The notes: generated from the letters alone by a model not told the origin. A stretch of 64,000 bases of DNA from Paulinella micropora (GCA_019918135.1 WBZZ01004797.1:1-64000), one strand, 5' to 3'; positions 50,101 through 61,664 are shown, counted from the stretch's first letter. Program-made: numbers and translations.

Positions 50101-51291
50101 AAACGCTTGCAAAGCCTCTTTGTCCCACTTCTCAAAGTCTCCAAACTCTATCATTTTCTCCAACTTAGCCCGTGTTGCACCCCACTCGGGTATAAACTGG
50201 CTATAGTATTGCGCCATCGCAAGGAATGAGTGCAATTCAGTGCGGTTCTTCGGTATCGGTCGATTCATAATCTCCTCCCTCTTCTCTTTGGATATCGAGA
50301 CTCGATTATGGGAGATCTCGTACCCTAAGTATGTCACACTCGTCTTGGCAAGTTGACACTTCTTTAGATTGCACTTCAGGCCAAAAGCTCCGATGCGCCT
50401 GAATACATCGGACAAATGATCGATATGCTCCTCCATTGTGTTAGAGTATACGATAATCTCATCGATATAGCAAAATGCATATTCTCCCGCCTTCTGTCCC
50501 CGCCTTCTCATAAAGCCTCCGTCAGACAAATCATCGTACTGACTGCTCAACATCTTCTGCATCGCCTTCTGGAAAAGTCCTGGGGCTTGCTTGAGGCCCA
50601 TCGGAAGCACTTTCCATTGGTATATTTCCATACCCACCACAAACGCCGTCAGCCATCTGGACTTTTCCTCCAGTGGTATCTGCCAGAAGCCATTATTAAG
50701 GTCAATGACCGAATAGAATTTTGCATTCCGCAGTACTCTCCTTCCTTCTTCTAATGTCGGGAGAGGATTTCTCTCTTCCTCCAGCACCTTGTTAACACGA
50801 GCATAGTTAACTGTCAGGCGCCATTCTCCTCCTGGCTTCGGCACTATTCTCGGTTGTGAGACTATTGGAGATGTTGATCTCTCAATAAAGTCCTCATTGA
50901 GCAGCTGTCTTGCTAGCTCCTCCGCTATCTTCGCCTCATGTATACTCAAATTCGCCCTTCGTGGTGCCGGTGACGGCTCCGCACCCGGTATTTTGTAAAT
51001 AACCGCAGTGAAATCTTCAGGCTTGACACCACCTGCATGTGGAGGGTCAAAAATTTCCTTGTTCGCCTCTAATTTGGCTTTTAAAAGCTCCTTCTCCTTC
51101 TCCGTGCCTACTCCTTCTTCCAATATTTTCCGCGCCGCCTCTTGAAAATCTTCATCAGACATCTGCTTATGCTGCTTGAGGGGTTCTCTGTCCTCCTCCA
51201 AGCCTAAGTCCTCTTCCGAGACATCATCTAGGCCCGTCTTTTCACACGTGACCGTGTCCGGCTCATCATCCTTACCGAGCTCCACCAGCAT
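47134..51291 (-). pseudogene. pol: Pol region: reverse transcriptase, RNase H, integrase
   Basis: Reverse transcriptase motifs are RLTVNYARVNKV, FYSVIDLNNGFWQIPL, VLPMGLKQAPGLFQKAM and FCYIDEIIVYS. RNase H follows with FVVDTDASKFAIGAVL, REALAVVWALKRLREYL and TDHHNLLWLM. The integrase has a zinc-binding part ending CIPCK, then FIHIDHVGPF, CSDRGSDFNNE and NPRANGKIERVHRPLK as the three acidic sites. A GPY/F-type module (FTHWKGPYQIMEQTGPLNYKI) and a long charged tail follow. These are the enzymes that copy the element RNA and insert the cDNA. About two breaks. Confidence 0.88.
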
Positions 51292-51309
51292 GTCAATGAG
51301 TCTCGCGTA

Positions 51310-52623
51310 TTACAAAGGAGCTTTACGGGTGTAAAAACCATCAAAGCATGTGAATGCTTGCGGTATCAATTTCAACTTGTCGAGGTCTCTGAGCTTCCGC
51401 TTGTATGCACTGCTCTGCTCACGAGTTCCCATACGACAAGCCACCACTAGCTGTTGCTTGCGAGAGGGTACCGGTATAGGATGATCAATAAGCCGGTCCC
51501 TTATTTCCTGCGCCCATATCGCCTTCTCATTATATGGCAGGATAATAGTATACGGCTTATTATTTTCGAATAAAGTCCGTAAGCATTTCTTCACTTCAGA
51601 CAGTGAACGCGGCCACGTCGGCTCGTCACCCCAGAAATTAGTAATAAAACTTTTAATAGTTTCTGGTGGAGTATCCGGGATTCGCCCCGTTCTCCTTGGT
51701 ACAAACGCCTCCCTTTTTTCTTCTCCTACTTTCGCATGGAAACAGTATCCGTTAGTAATATGGACATCTGTTCCTACTCCTTCCGCGAATCTCGCCAACG
51801 ACGGGCTTCTTTGTGCGACACATATAATCTCCTCCTTTCGCTTCTCGATTAAGTCATCAATAGACTTTTTGTCCCAATGGCATGTCGGAACTGTGACAGT
51901 GCACACTTGGGATTCCCAATTGTCGGTCCAGGACAGTTCATCCGGTCTTACGACATGGGGGTGAACGTACACCTCAAGTGCCTCATGTGCGATGGCCATC
52001 TTTTTGTGATCCGTCGCTAGACTCAGCTCATAAGCCTCATAAGAGTCAGTAGCGTTGAAGGGATCAATATCGTTCTCTTCTCCTCTTTTTACTCCATATA
52101 TCACTCGCCGTGCGGCGCAATCAATCACAGCCCCCATCGTAGCCAATTGGTCATACGATAGTAATATTGACCCGTGGTAACCGGGGACGACATAAAGGTC
52201 CATGCGGTATACTCGTGCGGATTTCAATTTAAAGGTCAGTGTGATGATTCCCGTGATGACCGTCCGGCTACCCACTCCCTTCAGAGTGCCAGTCGAATTT
52301 TTCATATTTCCGTCCACCCAGTCCCGGTATCGATTAAAAAACTTCCGGCCGACAATATTAATATTCGCCATCGTATCATTACCAACTTTTAATATTGTCT
52401 TCAATGTTTCACAATAAAGTTCCGTATAACACAGAGCATCGGGCCTGTGTATATTGGCTGCGAGAACAAGAACTTTACGTTCCAAATTTTGGAGTCTTGT
52501 CTCTAAGTTTTTCAACTCCTCCTTCTTCTCCTCCTGCTTCACCTCATTAACATTTTTATTATTCTGCGGTACTGGTGCGTTTACTATTTGAGCGACATTG
52601 TCTTGTGGTACTTGAGTACACAC
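51310..52623 (-). CDS. Protease-like region of the retrotransposon
   Basis: The product has 437 residues. An early coiled coil is followed by a beta-rich part with LYVVPGYHGSILLSYDQLA and GAVIDCAARRVIYG, the layout of the second half of a retropepsin. The last 150 residues are charged and unassigned. It lies between the gag frames and the reverse transcriptase, as expected. Assignment is tentative. Confidence 0.5.
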   Translation of the reverse strand: MCTQVPQDNVAQIVNAPVPQNNKNVNEVKQEEKKEELKNLETRLQNLERKVLVLAANIHRPDALCYTELYCETLKTILKVGNDTMANINIVGRKFFNRYRDWVDGNMKNSTGTLKGVGSRTVITGIITLTFKLKSARVYRMDLYVVPGYHGSILLSYDQLATMGAVIDCAARRVIYGVKRGEENDIDPFNATDSYEAYELSLATDHKKMAIAHEALEVYVHPHVVRPDELSWTDNWESQVCTVTVPTCHWDKKSIDDLIEKRKEEIICVAQRSPSLARFAEGVGTDVHITNGYCFHAKVGEEKREAFVPRRTGRIPDTPPETIKSFITNFWGDEPTWPRSLSEVKKCLRTLFENNKPYTIILPYNEKAIWAQEIRDRLIDHPIPVPSRKQQLVVACRMGTREQSSAYKRKLRDLDKLKLIPQAFTCFDGFYTRKAPL

Positions 52624-53066
52624 ATTGTCTTTTTGCCACCCGCCGCGACCGTAGACATTGAGTCTGTTCGTGGTTGTTTGCTTGGCCGAGGCGATACATC
52701 TGCCATTGGCCTCCTCGCCTCCATCGCAAGTCTCGCCTTCCTATTTGCATCAGTTATCATTGGTAACCGTGCTGTATGAACGGGTATGAGACTACCTTGG
52801 GGCTGCAGTCTCTGTGTACCCACATCTTTGTTTTCAGATTGAGGAAGCGTTGGCCCAGTCTGCACAACAGCATTAGAAAGCACTGTGACTTTAGGGTTAA
52901 ACTTCACAGTCTTCTCCTTCCTCTCTTCTTCCCCCTCCAGTCATTCCACCACCTCGAAACGATTACCTTGAGTAGTGTCCGGGTAGGATGACGTATCGGT
53001 CTCCGAGGCAGTGTTGTAGGCCTGAGCTCGACCGAAATTTGGGTTGGAGCTTGCCCACGAGCCTCC

Positions 53067-54479
53067 TCATCCTCTGGGTGGGGGGGCTGGAGCTCGAACA
53101 GCTCTCCCTCCATAAGGGGTATATCCCCGACCTCCTCCTCTTCCTCTCTGAGGGGTTCCCTGCCACCTCGAGGCTCCTCTCCATGTTCCTCGTCCTCCTC
53201 CTCCTCCTCCTCCTCCTCCTCGTCCTCCTGCTCCTGCTCCTCCTTCTCGTCCTCTTTGAGAGGCCTTTAAGTTCTTTTGTCTCTCCCTTTCCTCCTTCTT
53301 CTCCTTCATCCTCTTCATGTAGGTAATGATTGCCTCTCGTAACTCCTCATCATCACACATATTGGCATACCAACCTTCGTTCACAGAGGCAATCTGAATC
53401 ATATTGAAAAGGCCCGGTTCCTTGCCTTCCGTCCTGCTCAGAAAATTTGCCCTTGCTGTTGGGTTCTGCCTATCATGATTGAAAGAGCAGTCTCTGTTCT
53501 CCATCTGTGCCTTACACTGCAAGCCCGCGAACCACCTCCAACATGCGGTCTTCAGGTCTGGCTCTCTCTGTCTCTTCCAACCGGCAACTCTGTTTGTGTA
53601 CGTGGCTTGTGCGCCAACAGGTACACCGCCTGCCTGTGCCGTATGTGCCTCCGTGAGCGAGTCCATGTTTGAGCATGCACTCATCACTTCTTGAAACAGT
53701 GCTGACGGAGCAACGCTTTGAACCGTATTTTCGAACACGTGTGTCTCGAGGAAGTTCTTGGACTTCACTGAGCTAAACGTCGAGCATTGTTGTATGAGCT
53801 GAGTAAGCTTACTCGGGTTAACTGTGTGTAACGCCGAAAAGAAATAGAGGATGATCGACTTGCGGCCATAGAATAGCCCATAGGAGGAAACTGCCTCCGT
53901 AAGGGTCGCCGCCAAGCCAACAGCACTCCTCAAACTCATCGCCACTGTCTCAAAGATTTCGAATCCTATGAGAATACCAGTGCAGAGATGCTGGTATCCA
54001 TGAGATTGAAAATATGAAATGAGAGTGGCCACCGCCAGTTCACACTGAGCGTCTAGGCCTGTTGCATTGTTTCTCTTAATCTCCACCTTCTTTCTCAAAA
54101 ACTTGTACTGTGTCAGATCAAATCCCTCCGAGACTAGAGATTGGTCAAAAACTGTAACAAGGGCCTCGTATTCCTGCGTTTCGTCGCAAGGAAAAGCCTT
54201 CATGCAGGCATTGATCTCTTTGAGCTTGCTCAAAAGCGAAGCATCAGAGTCTTTGTCTGAGCTCGTCTTGGCATATAGCATGAGACTTGCCACTCCTCCT
54301 TTCTTCCCCTTGAAGGCATTTATGATATTCTGTCTGTCCTTCTTCTCCGTGTTTGTGACCACCACCGTAGTTGAGCCCGAGGGTGCAGGGGCTGGTGGGG
54401 CAGGAGCTGGTGGGGTCAAATATGTCGGAGGGTGTGTCTTTGCACCACTCACTTTTGCTTTCATTCTTTCCAGTCTCAT
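53067..54479 (-). CDS. Gag-region protein 2 with CCCH finger and RGG tail
   Basis: The product has 470 residues. It has a Pro/Ala-rich start, a helical central domain of about 250 residues, then a Cys/His cluster (CWRWFAGLQC, DCSFNH) like a CCCH RNA-binding finger instead of the usual CCHC knuckle. A Lys/Glu stretch and a Gly/Arg-rich tail follow. It probably binds the element RNA in the virus-like particle. It overlaps the preceding frame by four bases, which suggests stop-start coupling. Confidence 0.55.
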   Translation of the reverse strand: MRLERMKAKVSGAKTHPPTYLTPPAPAPPAPAPSGSTTVVVTNTEKKDRQNIINAFKGKKGGVASLMLYAKTSSDKDSDASLLSKLKEINACMKAFPCDETQEYEALVTVFDQSLVSEGFDLTQYKFLRKKVEIKRNNATGLDAQCELAVATLISYFQSHGYQHLCTGILIGFEIFETVAMSLRSAVGLAATLTEAVSSYGLFYGRKSIILYFFSALHTVNPSKLTQLIQQCSTFSSVKSKNFLETHVFENTVQSVAPSALFQEVMSACSNMDSLTEAHTAQAGGVPVGAQATYTNRVAGWKRQREPDLKTACWRWFAGLQCKAQMENRDCSFNHDRQNPTARANFLSRTEGKEPGLFNMIQIASVNEGWYANMCDDEELREAIITYMKRMKEKKEERERQKNLKASQRGREGGAGAGGRGGGGGGGGGRGTWRGASRWQGTPQRGRGGGRGYTPYGGRAVRAPAPPPRG

Positions 54480-55636
54480 CGTCTTCTCGAACTCCTCTTC
54501 TCTTTCGCCTTCTTCTTCTCAGATATCACCAGCTTTTGAGCATGAGTGATAAAGGCCACCAATTCAGAAGCAGATCTGAGAAAATTATATTTCTCCACAT
54601 ATTGGTCAACACCTGCTTTGTTGGCGACCGGTGGTGCGTTACTAAGTGATTTAAGGACAGAGTGATCCTTGGTAGGAATCCATCTCTTCCATGCCTCCTT
54701 GTGCAGTAACGCACCCATCAACAGTCTGATCTTGGTCAGAACTCTGTCGGTCTTCTCTAACTCATCAATCACAGGATGAGTTTCTCCTGCTGCCTTAATG
54801 CTTTTTTCCATCTCTGCCTTCCCCTCCTCCAAGGCCTTTATTTCCATTGTAAAAAAATGAAATATGCCACTCGAGTTTTTCGAACCCAGATTGGTCTTCA
54901 TTTTTGCTACATCGACTGCCTCCTGACCAGTCGCGAGGAATCTGGCCGTTGCTCTTGGGTTTGTGTACTGGAGGTAACCCTCACATCGTGGGCCGTATGT
55001 ACGTTCCCAAATCAGGGTTTGAGTGTACACCCCAAAGATAGCATCGAGTAATTCAAGGTGGGTGTGTGTGTCCCCAAACTTGATATGCTGTATCTTCTTT
55101 CTCTCTTCTGGATCAGAGACCAGTTTGCCGAGGAGCTGTGCTGTGTTTGATAATAGGATATAGACATCCTTTTTAGCATGACTTTTCTCTCTTCTTTGAT
55201 CCTGAGGGATCCACACATAGGTGTCCTTCTCTACCCCCATCTTGTTATCAAACTCTTCTTTAGTGAGGTCATAGTGGTCTTGCACCCACTGTTGTTCCTC
55301 CACTGTGATCTCCTCTCCATCACTATGAATCAAGTCGATCATTTTTCGTCCTCCTCCTCCCGTGTAGGCAGGTGGTAAGGGATTACCATATGCTCCTCCT
55401 CCTCCCGTCTCTTCTTGTTCAAATCCTCCTTCATCGTCGTCTCCTCCATATCTTCCTTCATCATCCCAGCCCTCTTCTACTCCTCCTCCTACTCCTTCAT
55501 CTCCTCCTCCTCCTTCATTCAATCCTCCTCCTCCTCCTTCATTCAGTCCTCTTCCTCCTCGTCCTCCTGCTTCTTCTTCTTCTCTTCTTTGTTCTGCCTC
55601 CGAGAATTCACTCACTTCGACGGTCTCTGTCGACAT
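54476..55636 (-). CDS. Gag-region protein 1, acidic Gly-rich
   Basis: The product has 386 residues and starts MSTETVEVSEFSEAEQRREE. The first 100 residues are Gly/Glu-rich and probably disordered. The rest is helical, with YVWIPQDQRREKS and YGPRCEGYLQYTNPRA, and ends in a Lys/Arg-rich tail. It is the first frame after the leader, so it is the likely capsid protein. No family match by eye. Confidence 0.5.
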   Translation of the reverse strand: MSTETVEVSEFSEAEQRREEEEAGGRGGRGLNEGGGGGLNEGGGGDEGVGGGVEEGWDDEGRYGGDDDEGGFEQEETGGGGAYGNPLPPAYTGGGGRKMIDLIHSDGEEITVEEQQWVQDHYDLTKEEFDNKMGVEKDTYVWIPQDQRREKSHAKKDVYILLSNTAQLLGKLVSDPEERKKIQHIKFGDTHTHLELLDAIFGVYTQTLIWERTYGPRCEGYLQYTNPRATARFLATGQEAVDVAKMKTNLGSKNSSGIFHFFTMEIKALEEGKAEMEKSIKAAGETHPVIDELEKTDRVLTKIRLLMGALLHKEAWKRWIPTKDHSVLKSLSNAPPVANKAGVDQYVEKYNFLRSASELVAFITHAQKLVISEKKKAKEKRSSRRR

Positions 55637-56402
55637 GATGTCGTAGTAGTAATTAACAGGAGGACAGTGTCAGCTCCTATGTTTGGTTTTTGTTCGTTTG
55701 TGTTCTGTTTCCTTCAGTCGATTGACTCGTGAAGAGAGAAACTAATAGAGAGGGTAGAGTGAGATTCCCTGTCCTCTATGAAACACTGTTTGTATGTTTG
55801 TTTTTGTTTGAGAAAAATAGTCTTTGAGACTTTCTCCGATTTCTTGTTCTCCTTACTCAGATTACTTTCTCCTCCTTCTTTTCTATATTGTATCTAGTAT
55901 GAGGCACTTGGACCTACACACAGATAGTAATAGAGAAGCTAGAAAAGCTCTCCTTGAGAAATCGACAGTCGGTCGGATAGGTTCTCAGACCTACCTTTAG
56001 AAAACGATCAGAGATTTGCAAAAATACTCTGACGTATGTGTGAGATAATGCAGATAAATGCACAAACTAGAAGAGTAAAGTGTTGTGCTCCTGTCCCTAT
56101 GCTTGTTTGTGTTTTGTGTGTGTTCCTTCACTCTTCTGTCCACCTCCTTCTTCTTGGTCTCTGTGTGAGAACAGCAAGAACGACAGAGAGTTTGTATCTG
56201 ATGTCTCCTTGTGAGCACACAGATACTGATTGGGCTAGAGGGTACGAGACACCTGCTTGAGACCAATCAAATTATTTGTTTTGTCAAAGAGTTATGAGGG
56301 AGCTGTGTTGGAGTATTTGTTTTCGTCTGACGTCCCCGTGTGAGACAGGTCAGTGAAAATTCACTCTGTTGCCTGTGTGGCAAAGCAGAAAGAAATCACC
56401 CT
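55637..56402 (-). other. Leader of the retrotransposon
   Basis: About 770 bases between LTR and first frame, T/G-rich, with no conserved frame. It probably holds the packaging signal (inference). Confidence 0.5.
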
Positions 56403-56418
56403 AGTGATGTGGACTCCA
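56403..56418 (-). other. Primer-binding site
   Basis: The minus strand reads TGGAGTCCACATCACT two bases after the LTR. TGG would pair with a tRNA CCA end. Which tRNA is not clear. Confidence 0.6.
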
Positions 56419-56420
56419 AA

Positions 56421-56660
56421 TGTAATGCCCCCAACTATAGCTCGAAAAAAAGTCGGTAATACAACCAAACACAGTCCTCAAGAATGAGAATGATGTCTCG
56501 TTGTATTAGTTCAGTGAAGCCAAAAAAGGAAAACTGCAACAGACCAGGAATAAAATGGCATCAGATCCAAATCCGGACAAATAATACTGAAAAACAAGCT
56601 GGTGCACCTGTCACCAGGAAAAGGTACTTTTTACAGGCTATCCGGGGGGTGATGCCTACA
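56421..56660 (-). repeat. 5' LTR
   Basis: 240 bases, the upstream LTR for the minus-strand element. Confidence 0.92.
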
Positions 56661-57143
56661 AATTTAAAAAGTTTGCAGCTTTAACTACTGGGCACCAAAT
56701 TTTCACACCCCCCCGGTTGTCTTATCATAAAAAAACGTAATTTTATTTTTAAATACATGTATCCGTTAACTCTTACAATAGAATTCAAATTCAAAAGTAA
56801 TTTTTTTTTCTTTCCTCCAATAGATTCAGATGTGCTCTTTATAATAAAAAAACGCGTGTAGAAAAAGGACAAAAACTTAATGACTAGATTTTGACTCAGT
56901 TTTCATAGTCACTAATGAACATACAATTACATATGTCGACGCTGTGCGCGCTGCGTAGGCTGGGTTATGTGCGTTAGGTGGGGTGCAGGGGCGGGTTAGG
57001 TGAGGATTAGGCTGGCAGAAGGAGATGTTTGGCGGCTGGCATGTTGAACGAGCCATCGCGGCGTGGTCACGAGTCTCAGTGAGGCTGACCTGGAGGATGT
57101 GGCGGCGTTAAATTAAGGGCGGCTCGTTTCAACTGCCCGCAGT
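56661..57143. other. Stretch without recognised features
   Basis: An AT-rich part is followed by a G-rich part from about 56,940. No gene supported. Confidence 0.4.
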
Positions 57144-57286
57144 ATGGCGGTCGTTAGCAGCCAAACATCATTAAAGTGGTCCGGCCGGGATGGGCAGCGA
57201 GGCCCGACCTGTCTTCCGCCGCCGCCAGCCAATCGCATTTCGTCAGTGCAGTCTCCTGTCCGGGCCGGCCGCCGGCACAACACTAA
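57144..57286 (+). repeat. GC-rich direct duplication, copy 1
   Basis: About 140 bases with GGCCGGCCGCCGGC near the end, repeated with roughly 90% identity at 57,492-57,626. Confidence 0.8.
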
Positions 57287-57491
57287 CAGCTCCCAGCTGT
57301 GGTGTTGAGTCAGGCAGTGCTGTACCACTACAGTTTCGTCTTCAGCTCAGGCAGAGCGAGTTTTAGCTAGTAGTTCTCTAAGCTGGCTCTCAGCTTTCCT
57401 CCGTACTCTACTTCGAGAAGATTTTTTTTTTTTTTTTTTTTTTCCTCCTCTCTTTGTCTTTTCCCTTTGCCTAGTTTTCGCTCGGTTTGTT
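57287..57491. other. Spacer with T-tract
   Basis: Pyrimidine-rich, with a run of 22 T at 57,422-57,443. Confidence 0.6.
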
Positions 57492-57626
57492 CGCGGTCGT
57501 TAGCCGCCAAACATCATTAAAGTGGTCCGGTCGGGATGGGCCGCGAGGCCCGACCGGTCTTCCGCCAGCCAGTCGCATTTCGTCAATGCAGTCTCCGGTC
57601 CAGGCCGGCCGCCGGCACAACACTCT
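57492..57626 (+). repeat. GC-rich direct duplication, copy 2
   Basis: Second copy of 57,144-57,286. Both copies end GCCGGCACAACACT. Confidence 0.8.
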
Positions 57627-57747
57627 CAGGATAATCACACTGAAACACAAACAACCATATCTGAACTAGATATAATTTATTTATATTATACATCACTCTG
57701 TATTTGGATATACGAAAACATAACATATTTACCTATCTGCGCCTACT

Positions 57748-57748
57748 G

Positions 57749-57798
<50 letters not shown>

Positions 57799-57807
57799 AA
57801 TCAATCA

Positions 57808-57840
<33 letters not shown>
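57748..57840. repeat. (TATC)n microsatellite
   Basis: About 22 units with a few TCAA interruptions. Confidence 0.95.
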
Positions 57841-58015
57841 CTTATCCTCCCACTCTCCATTCCTAGATTGCCTTTTTCTTCAACGTCCTTCCTCCTTTTT
57901 CCAGAACACAGTCTACCCGTGATTCCCATCCCGGACACATGCACAGTACACAAATTACTGTTTGATGTGAAACTGCGTTCCTTTGCAAGGACTACATTCC
58001 TTTGCGACATCTCAT

Positions 58016-58224
<209 letters not shown>

Positions 58225-58312
58225 TTATTATTATTATTATTATTATTATCATTATTATTATTATTATCATTATTATTATTATTATCATTATTATTATTAT
58301 TATTATTATTAC
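58225..58312. repeat. (ATT)n tract with ATC interruptions
   Basis: It leads directly into the SINE-rich array. Confidence 0.9.
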
Positions 58313-59070
58313 CAGATTGTTATGGGTGGTGTTTCGAGGCAGCTCTAGCAACCGCGCTTGGTGTATGCACTTGCACATTCGGTGACGTCTTGCAAGAGGT
58401 TGCTGGGACTGCGGAATAATCTCGGCTTAGTGCAGTCTTGCCCTCAGGAGCTCCATCGATGGCCCCGATCATCAGGCGAGAGACTGACACGGGGGGGTGG
58501 AGGACCTCGAACAAGGGTATTGGAGGCTTATGTCCGTTGAGGATATGCCATTAGCTGCATCAGTACGCCTCAGATATAGTAAATCTGCCTTGGAGTGTTG
58601 ACTGTGACATATTTGAGGGAAATCCCGATGAAAAAACCTAGTCACACTTGCTAAACAGAGTTCCAGCCCAATGGCCTCAAGGCGTTAAACTGTGACGCCA
58701 ACTCATAACCCTTTGGTGGTAGATGCTGGGGAGGAGGGTCGTTGCGCGCGTAAAAGATCTTAAACTCCGCATATGCTGGTTGATAGCCCAGGACCCAGCA
58801 GACACCAGATTGTTATGGGTGGGGTTTCGAGGCAGCTCTAGCAACCGCGCTTGGTTTATGCACTTGCACATTCGGTGACGTCTTGCAAGAGGTTGCTGGG
58901 ACTGCGGAATAACCTCGGCTTAGTGCAGTCTTGCCCTCAGGAGCTCCATCGGTGGCCCCGATCATCAGGCGAGAGACTGACACGGGGGGGTGGAGGACCT
59001 CGAACAAGGGTATTGGAGGCTTATGTCCGTTGAGGATATGCCATTAGCTGCATCAGTACGCCTCAGATAT

Positions 59071-59116
<46 letters not shown>

Positions 59117-59164
59117 GAGGCACATGTCCAGGATCTGGATCTGATGCTATAGTCTGAGGAAGCC

Positions 59165-59201
<37 letters not shown>

Positions 59202-59432
59202 GGACACCGTGATAGCCCAGTGGTCAAGTTCTACCATCTGGGCCCTGTCGCCAGTTCGATTCCCGTCGGTGCCACCAGTATTTTCATTGAACATACCGGT
59301 CCGTCTGGAAGTGTTGGAACTGCCCGTGCGGGGGTGTCATTAGAGCCTATCGTCAATTCTTCGTACTCCCCTCACGGGTGAGACGATGGAGGCGCATGTG
59401 CAGATTTGCATCAGCCATTGACAGAGAAGCAC

Positions 59433-59433
<1 letters not shown>
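59202..59433 (+). repeat. tRNA-headed SINE, copy 1
   Basis: The head at 59,202-59,277 is 76 bases long, with box A (TAGCCCAGTGG, 59,213-59,223) and box B (GTTCGATTC, 59,254-59,262). The ends GGaCACCG and CGGTGCC can pair, followed by ACCA. A shared body of about 150 bases ends at AGCACT, followed by (ATT)n. Family consensus for the other copies. Confidence 0.85.
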
Positions 59434-59510
<77 letters not shown>

Positions 59511-59735
59511 GGACACCGTGATAGCCCAGTGGTCAAGTTCTACCATCTGGGCCCTGTCGCCAGTTCGATTCCCGTCGGTGCCACCAGTATTTTCATTGAA
59601 CATACCGGTCCGTCTGGAAGTGTTGGAACTGCCCGTGTGGGGGGTGTCATTAGAGCCTATCGTCAATTCTTCGTACTCCCCTCACGGGTGAGACGATGGA
59701 GGCGCATGTGCAGATTTGCATCAGCCAGAAGCACT
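59511..59735 (+). repeat. tRNA-headed SINE, copy 2
   Basis: Same head and body as copy 1. It lacks a few bases before the end (CAGCCAGAAGCACT). Confidence 0.85.
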
Positions 59736-59822
59736 ATTATTATTATTATTATTATTATTATTATGGAGGGGTGCACAGTATGGCACCCCACGGGAAGAGG
59801 AGGTGGTTGGGCCTCTTCCCAC

Positions 59823-59994
59823 TGGTTTCGAGGCTATGTCGTTGTGTTGGCTCCGAGGCTATGTTGTTGTGTTGGTTCCGAGGCTATGTAGTTGTGTTGG
59901 TTCCGAGGCTCTGTTGTTGTGTGGGTTCCGAGGCTACGATGTGGGTTCCGAGGCTATGTTGTTGTGTTGGTTCCGAGGCCATGTCGTTGTGTTG
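59823..59994 (+). repeat. 24-base minisatellite
   Basis: About seven copies of a GGTTCCGAGGCTATGTTGTT-type unit. The same block is at 62,061-62,232. Confidence 0.85.
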
Positions 59995-60384
59995 TTTTTT
60001 ATAAGACATACACCACGTGGGATCAAAGGGGTATTTACATTCCGCGATCTAGGGGTGGTGACGGGTTTCGAGGCGTCCCAGACACTTACCACAAAACGTC
60101 CTCATGCGCTGGCAGACCGCATGAAATGTCTGCTACCCCTGTGAGTACCTCCATGCGGGACCTACCCAGTCTCGTGGAGCTCTCACGCGGGGAAGATCAA
60201 TCATTTGTAGTTGATTTCCTGCAAGGTACCCGACACTGTGCGGGTAGTAGGGACTTCCTTTTGGGGCCTTCTATGCAGGATGGTTAGAGTCACTCTTCCC
60301 TCCCCAACATACTCACTGTAGTCCCTGTTGGGTCGAGGGATGGAGGCGCATGGCCCTCGGGCTCAGCCATGACAGATCAATATA

Positions 60385-60416
<32 letters not shown>

Positions 60417-60417
60417 T

Positions 60418-60683
60418 GGACACCGTGATAGCCCAGTGGTCAAGTTCTACCATCTGGGCCCTGTCGCCAGTTCGATTCCCGTCGGTGCCACCAGTATTTT
60501 CATTGAACGTAACGATCCGTCTGGACCAGTATTTTCATTGAACATACCGGCCCGTCTGGAAGTGTTGGAACTGCCCTTGCGGGGGTGTCATTAGAGCTTA
60601 TCGTCAATTCTTCGTACTCCCCTCACGGGTGAGACGATGGAGGCGCATGTGCAGAAATGCATCAGCCATTGACAGAGAAGCAC

Positions 60684-60684
<1 letters not shown>
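60418..60684 (+). repeat. tRNA-headed SINE, copy 3
   Basis: It has an internal duplication of the ACCAGTATTTTCATTGAAC stretch. Confidence 0.85.
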
Positions 60685-60726
<42 letters not shown>

Positions 60727-61302
60727 GTTATTATTACCTCGAACAAGGGTATTGGAGGCTTATGTCCGTTGAGGATATGCCATTAGCTGCATCAGTACGC
60801 CTCAGATATAGTAAATCTGCCTTGGGGTGTTGACTGTGACATATTTGAGGGAAATCCCGATGAAAAAACCTAGTCACACTTGCTAAACAGAGTTCCAGCC
60901 CAATGGCCTCAAGGCGTTAAACTGTGACGCCAACTCATAACCCTTGGGTGGTAGATGCTGGGGAGGAGGGTCGTTGCGCGCGTAAAAGATCTTAAACTCC
61001 GCATATGCTGGTTGATAGCCCAGGACCCAGCAGACACCAGATTGTTATGGGTGGGGTTTCGAGGCAGCTCTAGCAACCGCGCTTGGTTTATGCACTTGCA
61101 CATTCGGTGACGTCTTGCAAGAGGTTGCTGGGACTGCGGAATAACCTCGGCTTAGTGCAGTCTTGCCCTCAGGAGCTCCATCGGTGGCCCCGATCATCAG
61201 GCGAGAGACTGACACGGGGGGGTGGAGGACCTCGAACAAGGGTATTGGAGGCTTATGTCCGTTGAGGATATGCCATTAGCTGCATCAGTACGCCTCAGAT
61301 AT

Positions 61303-61348
<46 letters not shown>

Positions 61349-61396
61349 GAGGCACATGTCCAGGATCTGGATCTGATGCTATAGTCTGAGGAAGCC

Positions 61397-61433
<37 letters not shown>

Positions 61434-61664
61434 GGACACCGTGATAGCCCAGTGGTCAAGTTCTACCATCTGGGCCCTGTCGCCAGTTCGATTCCCGTCG
61501 GTGCCACCAGTATTTTCATTGAACATACCGGTCCGTCTGGAAGTGTTGGAACTGCCCGTGCGGGGGTGTCATTAGAGCCTATCGTCAATTCTTCGTACTC
61601 CCCTCACGGGTGAGACGATGGAGGCGCATGTGCAGATTTGCATCAGCCATTGACAGAGAAGCAC

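Larger units (their letters stand above)
46068..56660 (-). mobile_element. Ty3/gypsy (Metaviridae) LTR retrotransposon
   Basis: The element is 10.6 kb long, bounded by 240-base direct LTRs that start TG and end CA and differ at about five positions (about 2%), so the insertion is fairly recent. The bases AATT flank both sides, a likely 4-base target duplication. On the minus strand the order is leader, two gag-region frames, protease-like region, reverse transcriptase, RNase H, zinc-binding and integrase core, GPY/F-type C-terminal part. This order (RT before integrase) defines Ty3/gypsy. The gag part is unusually large. About two breaks; otherwise well kept. Confidence 0.9.
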
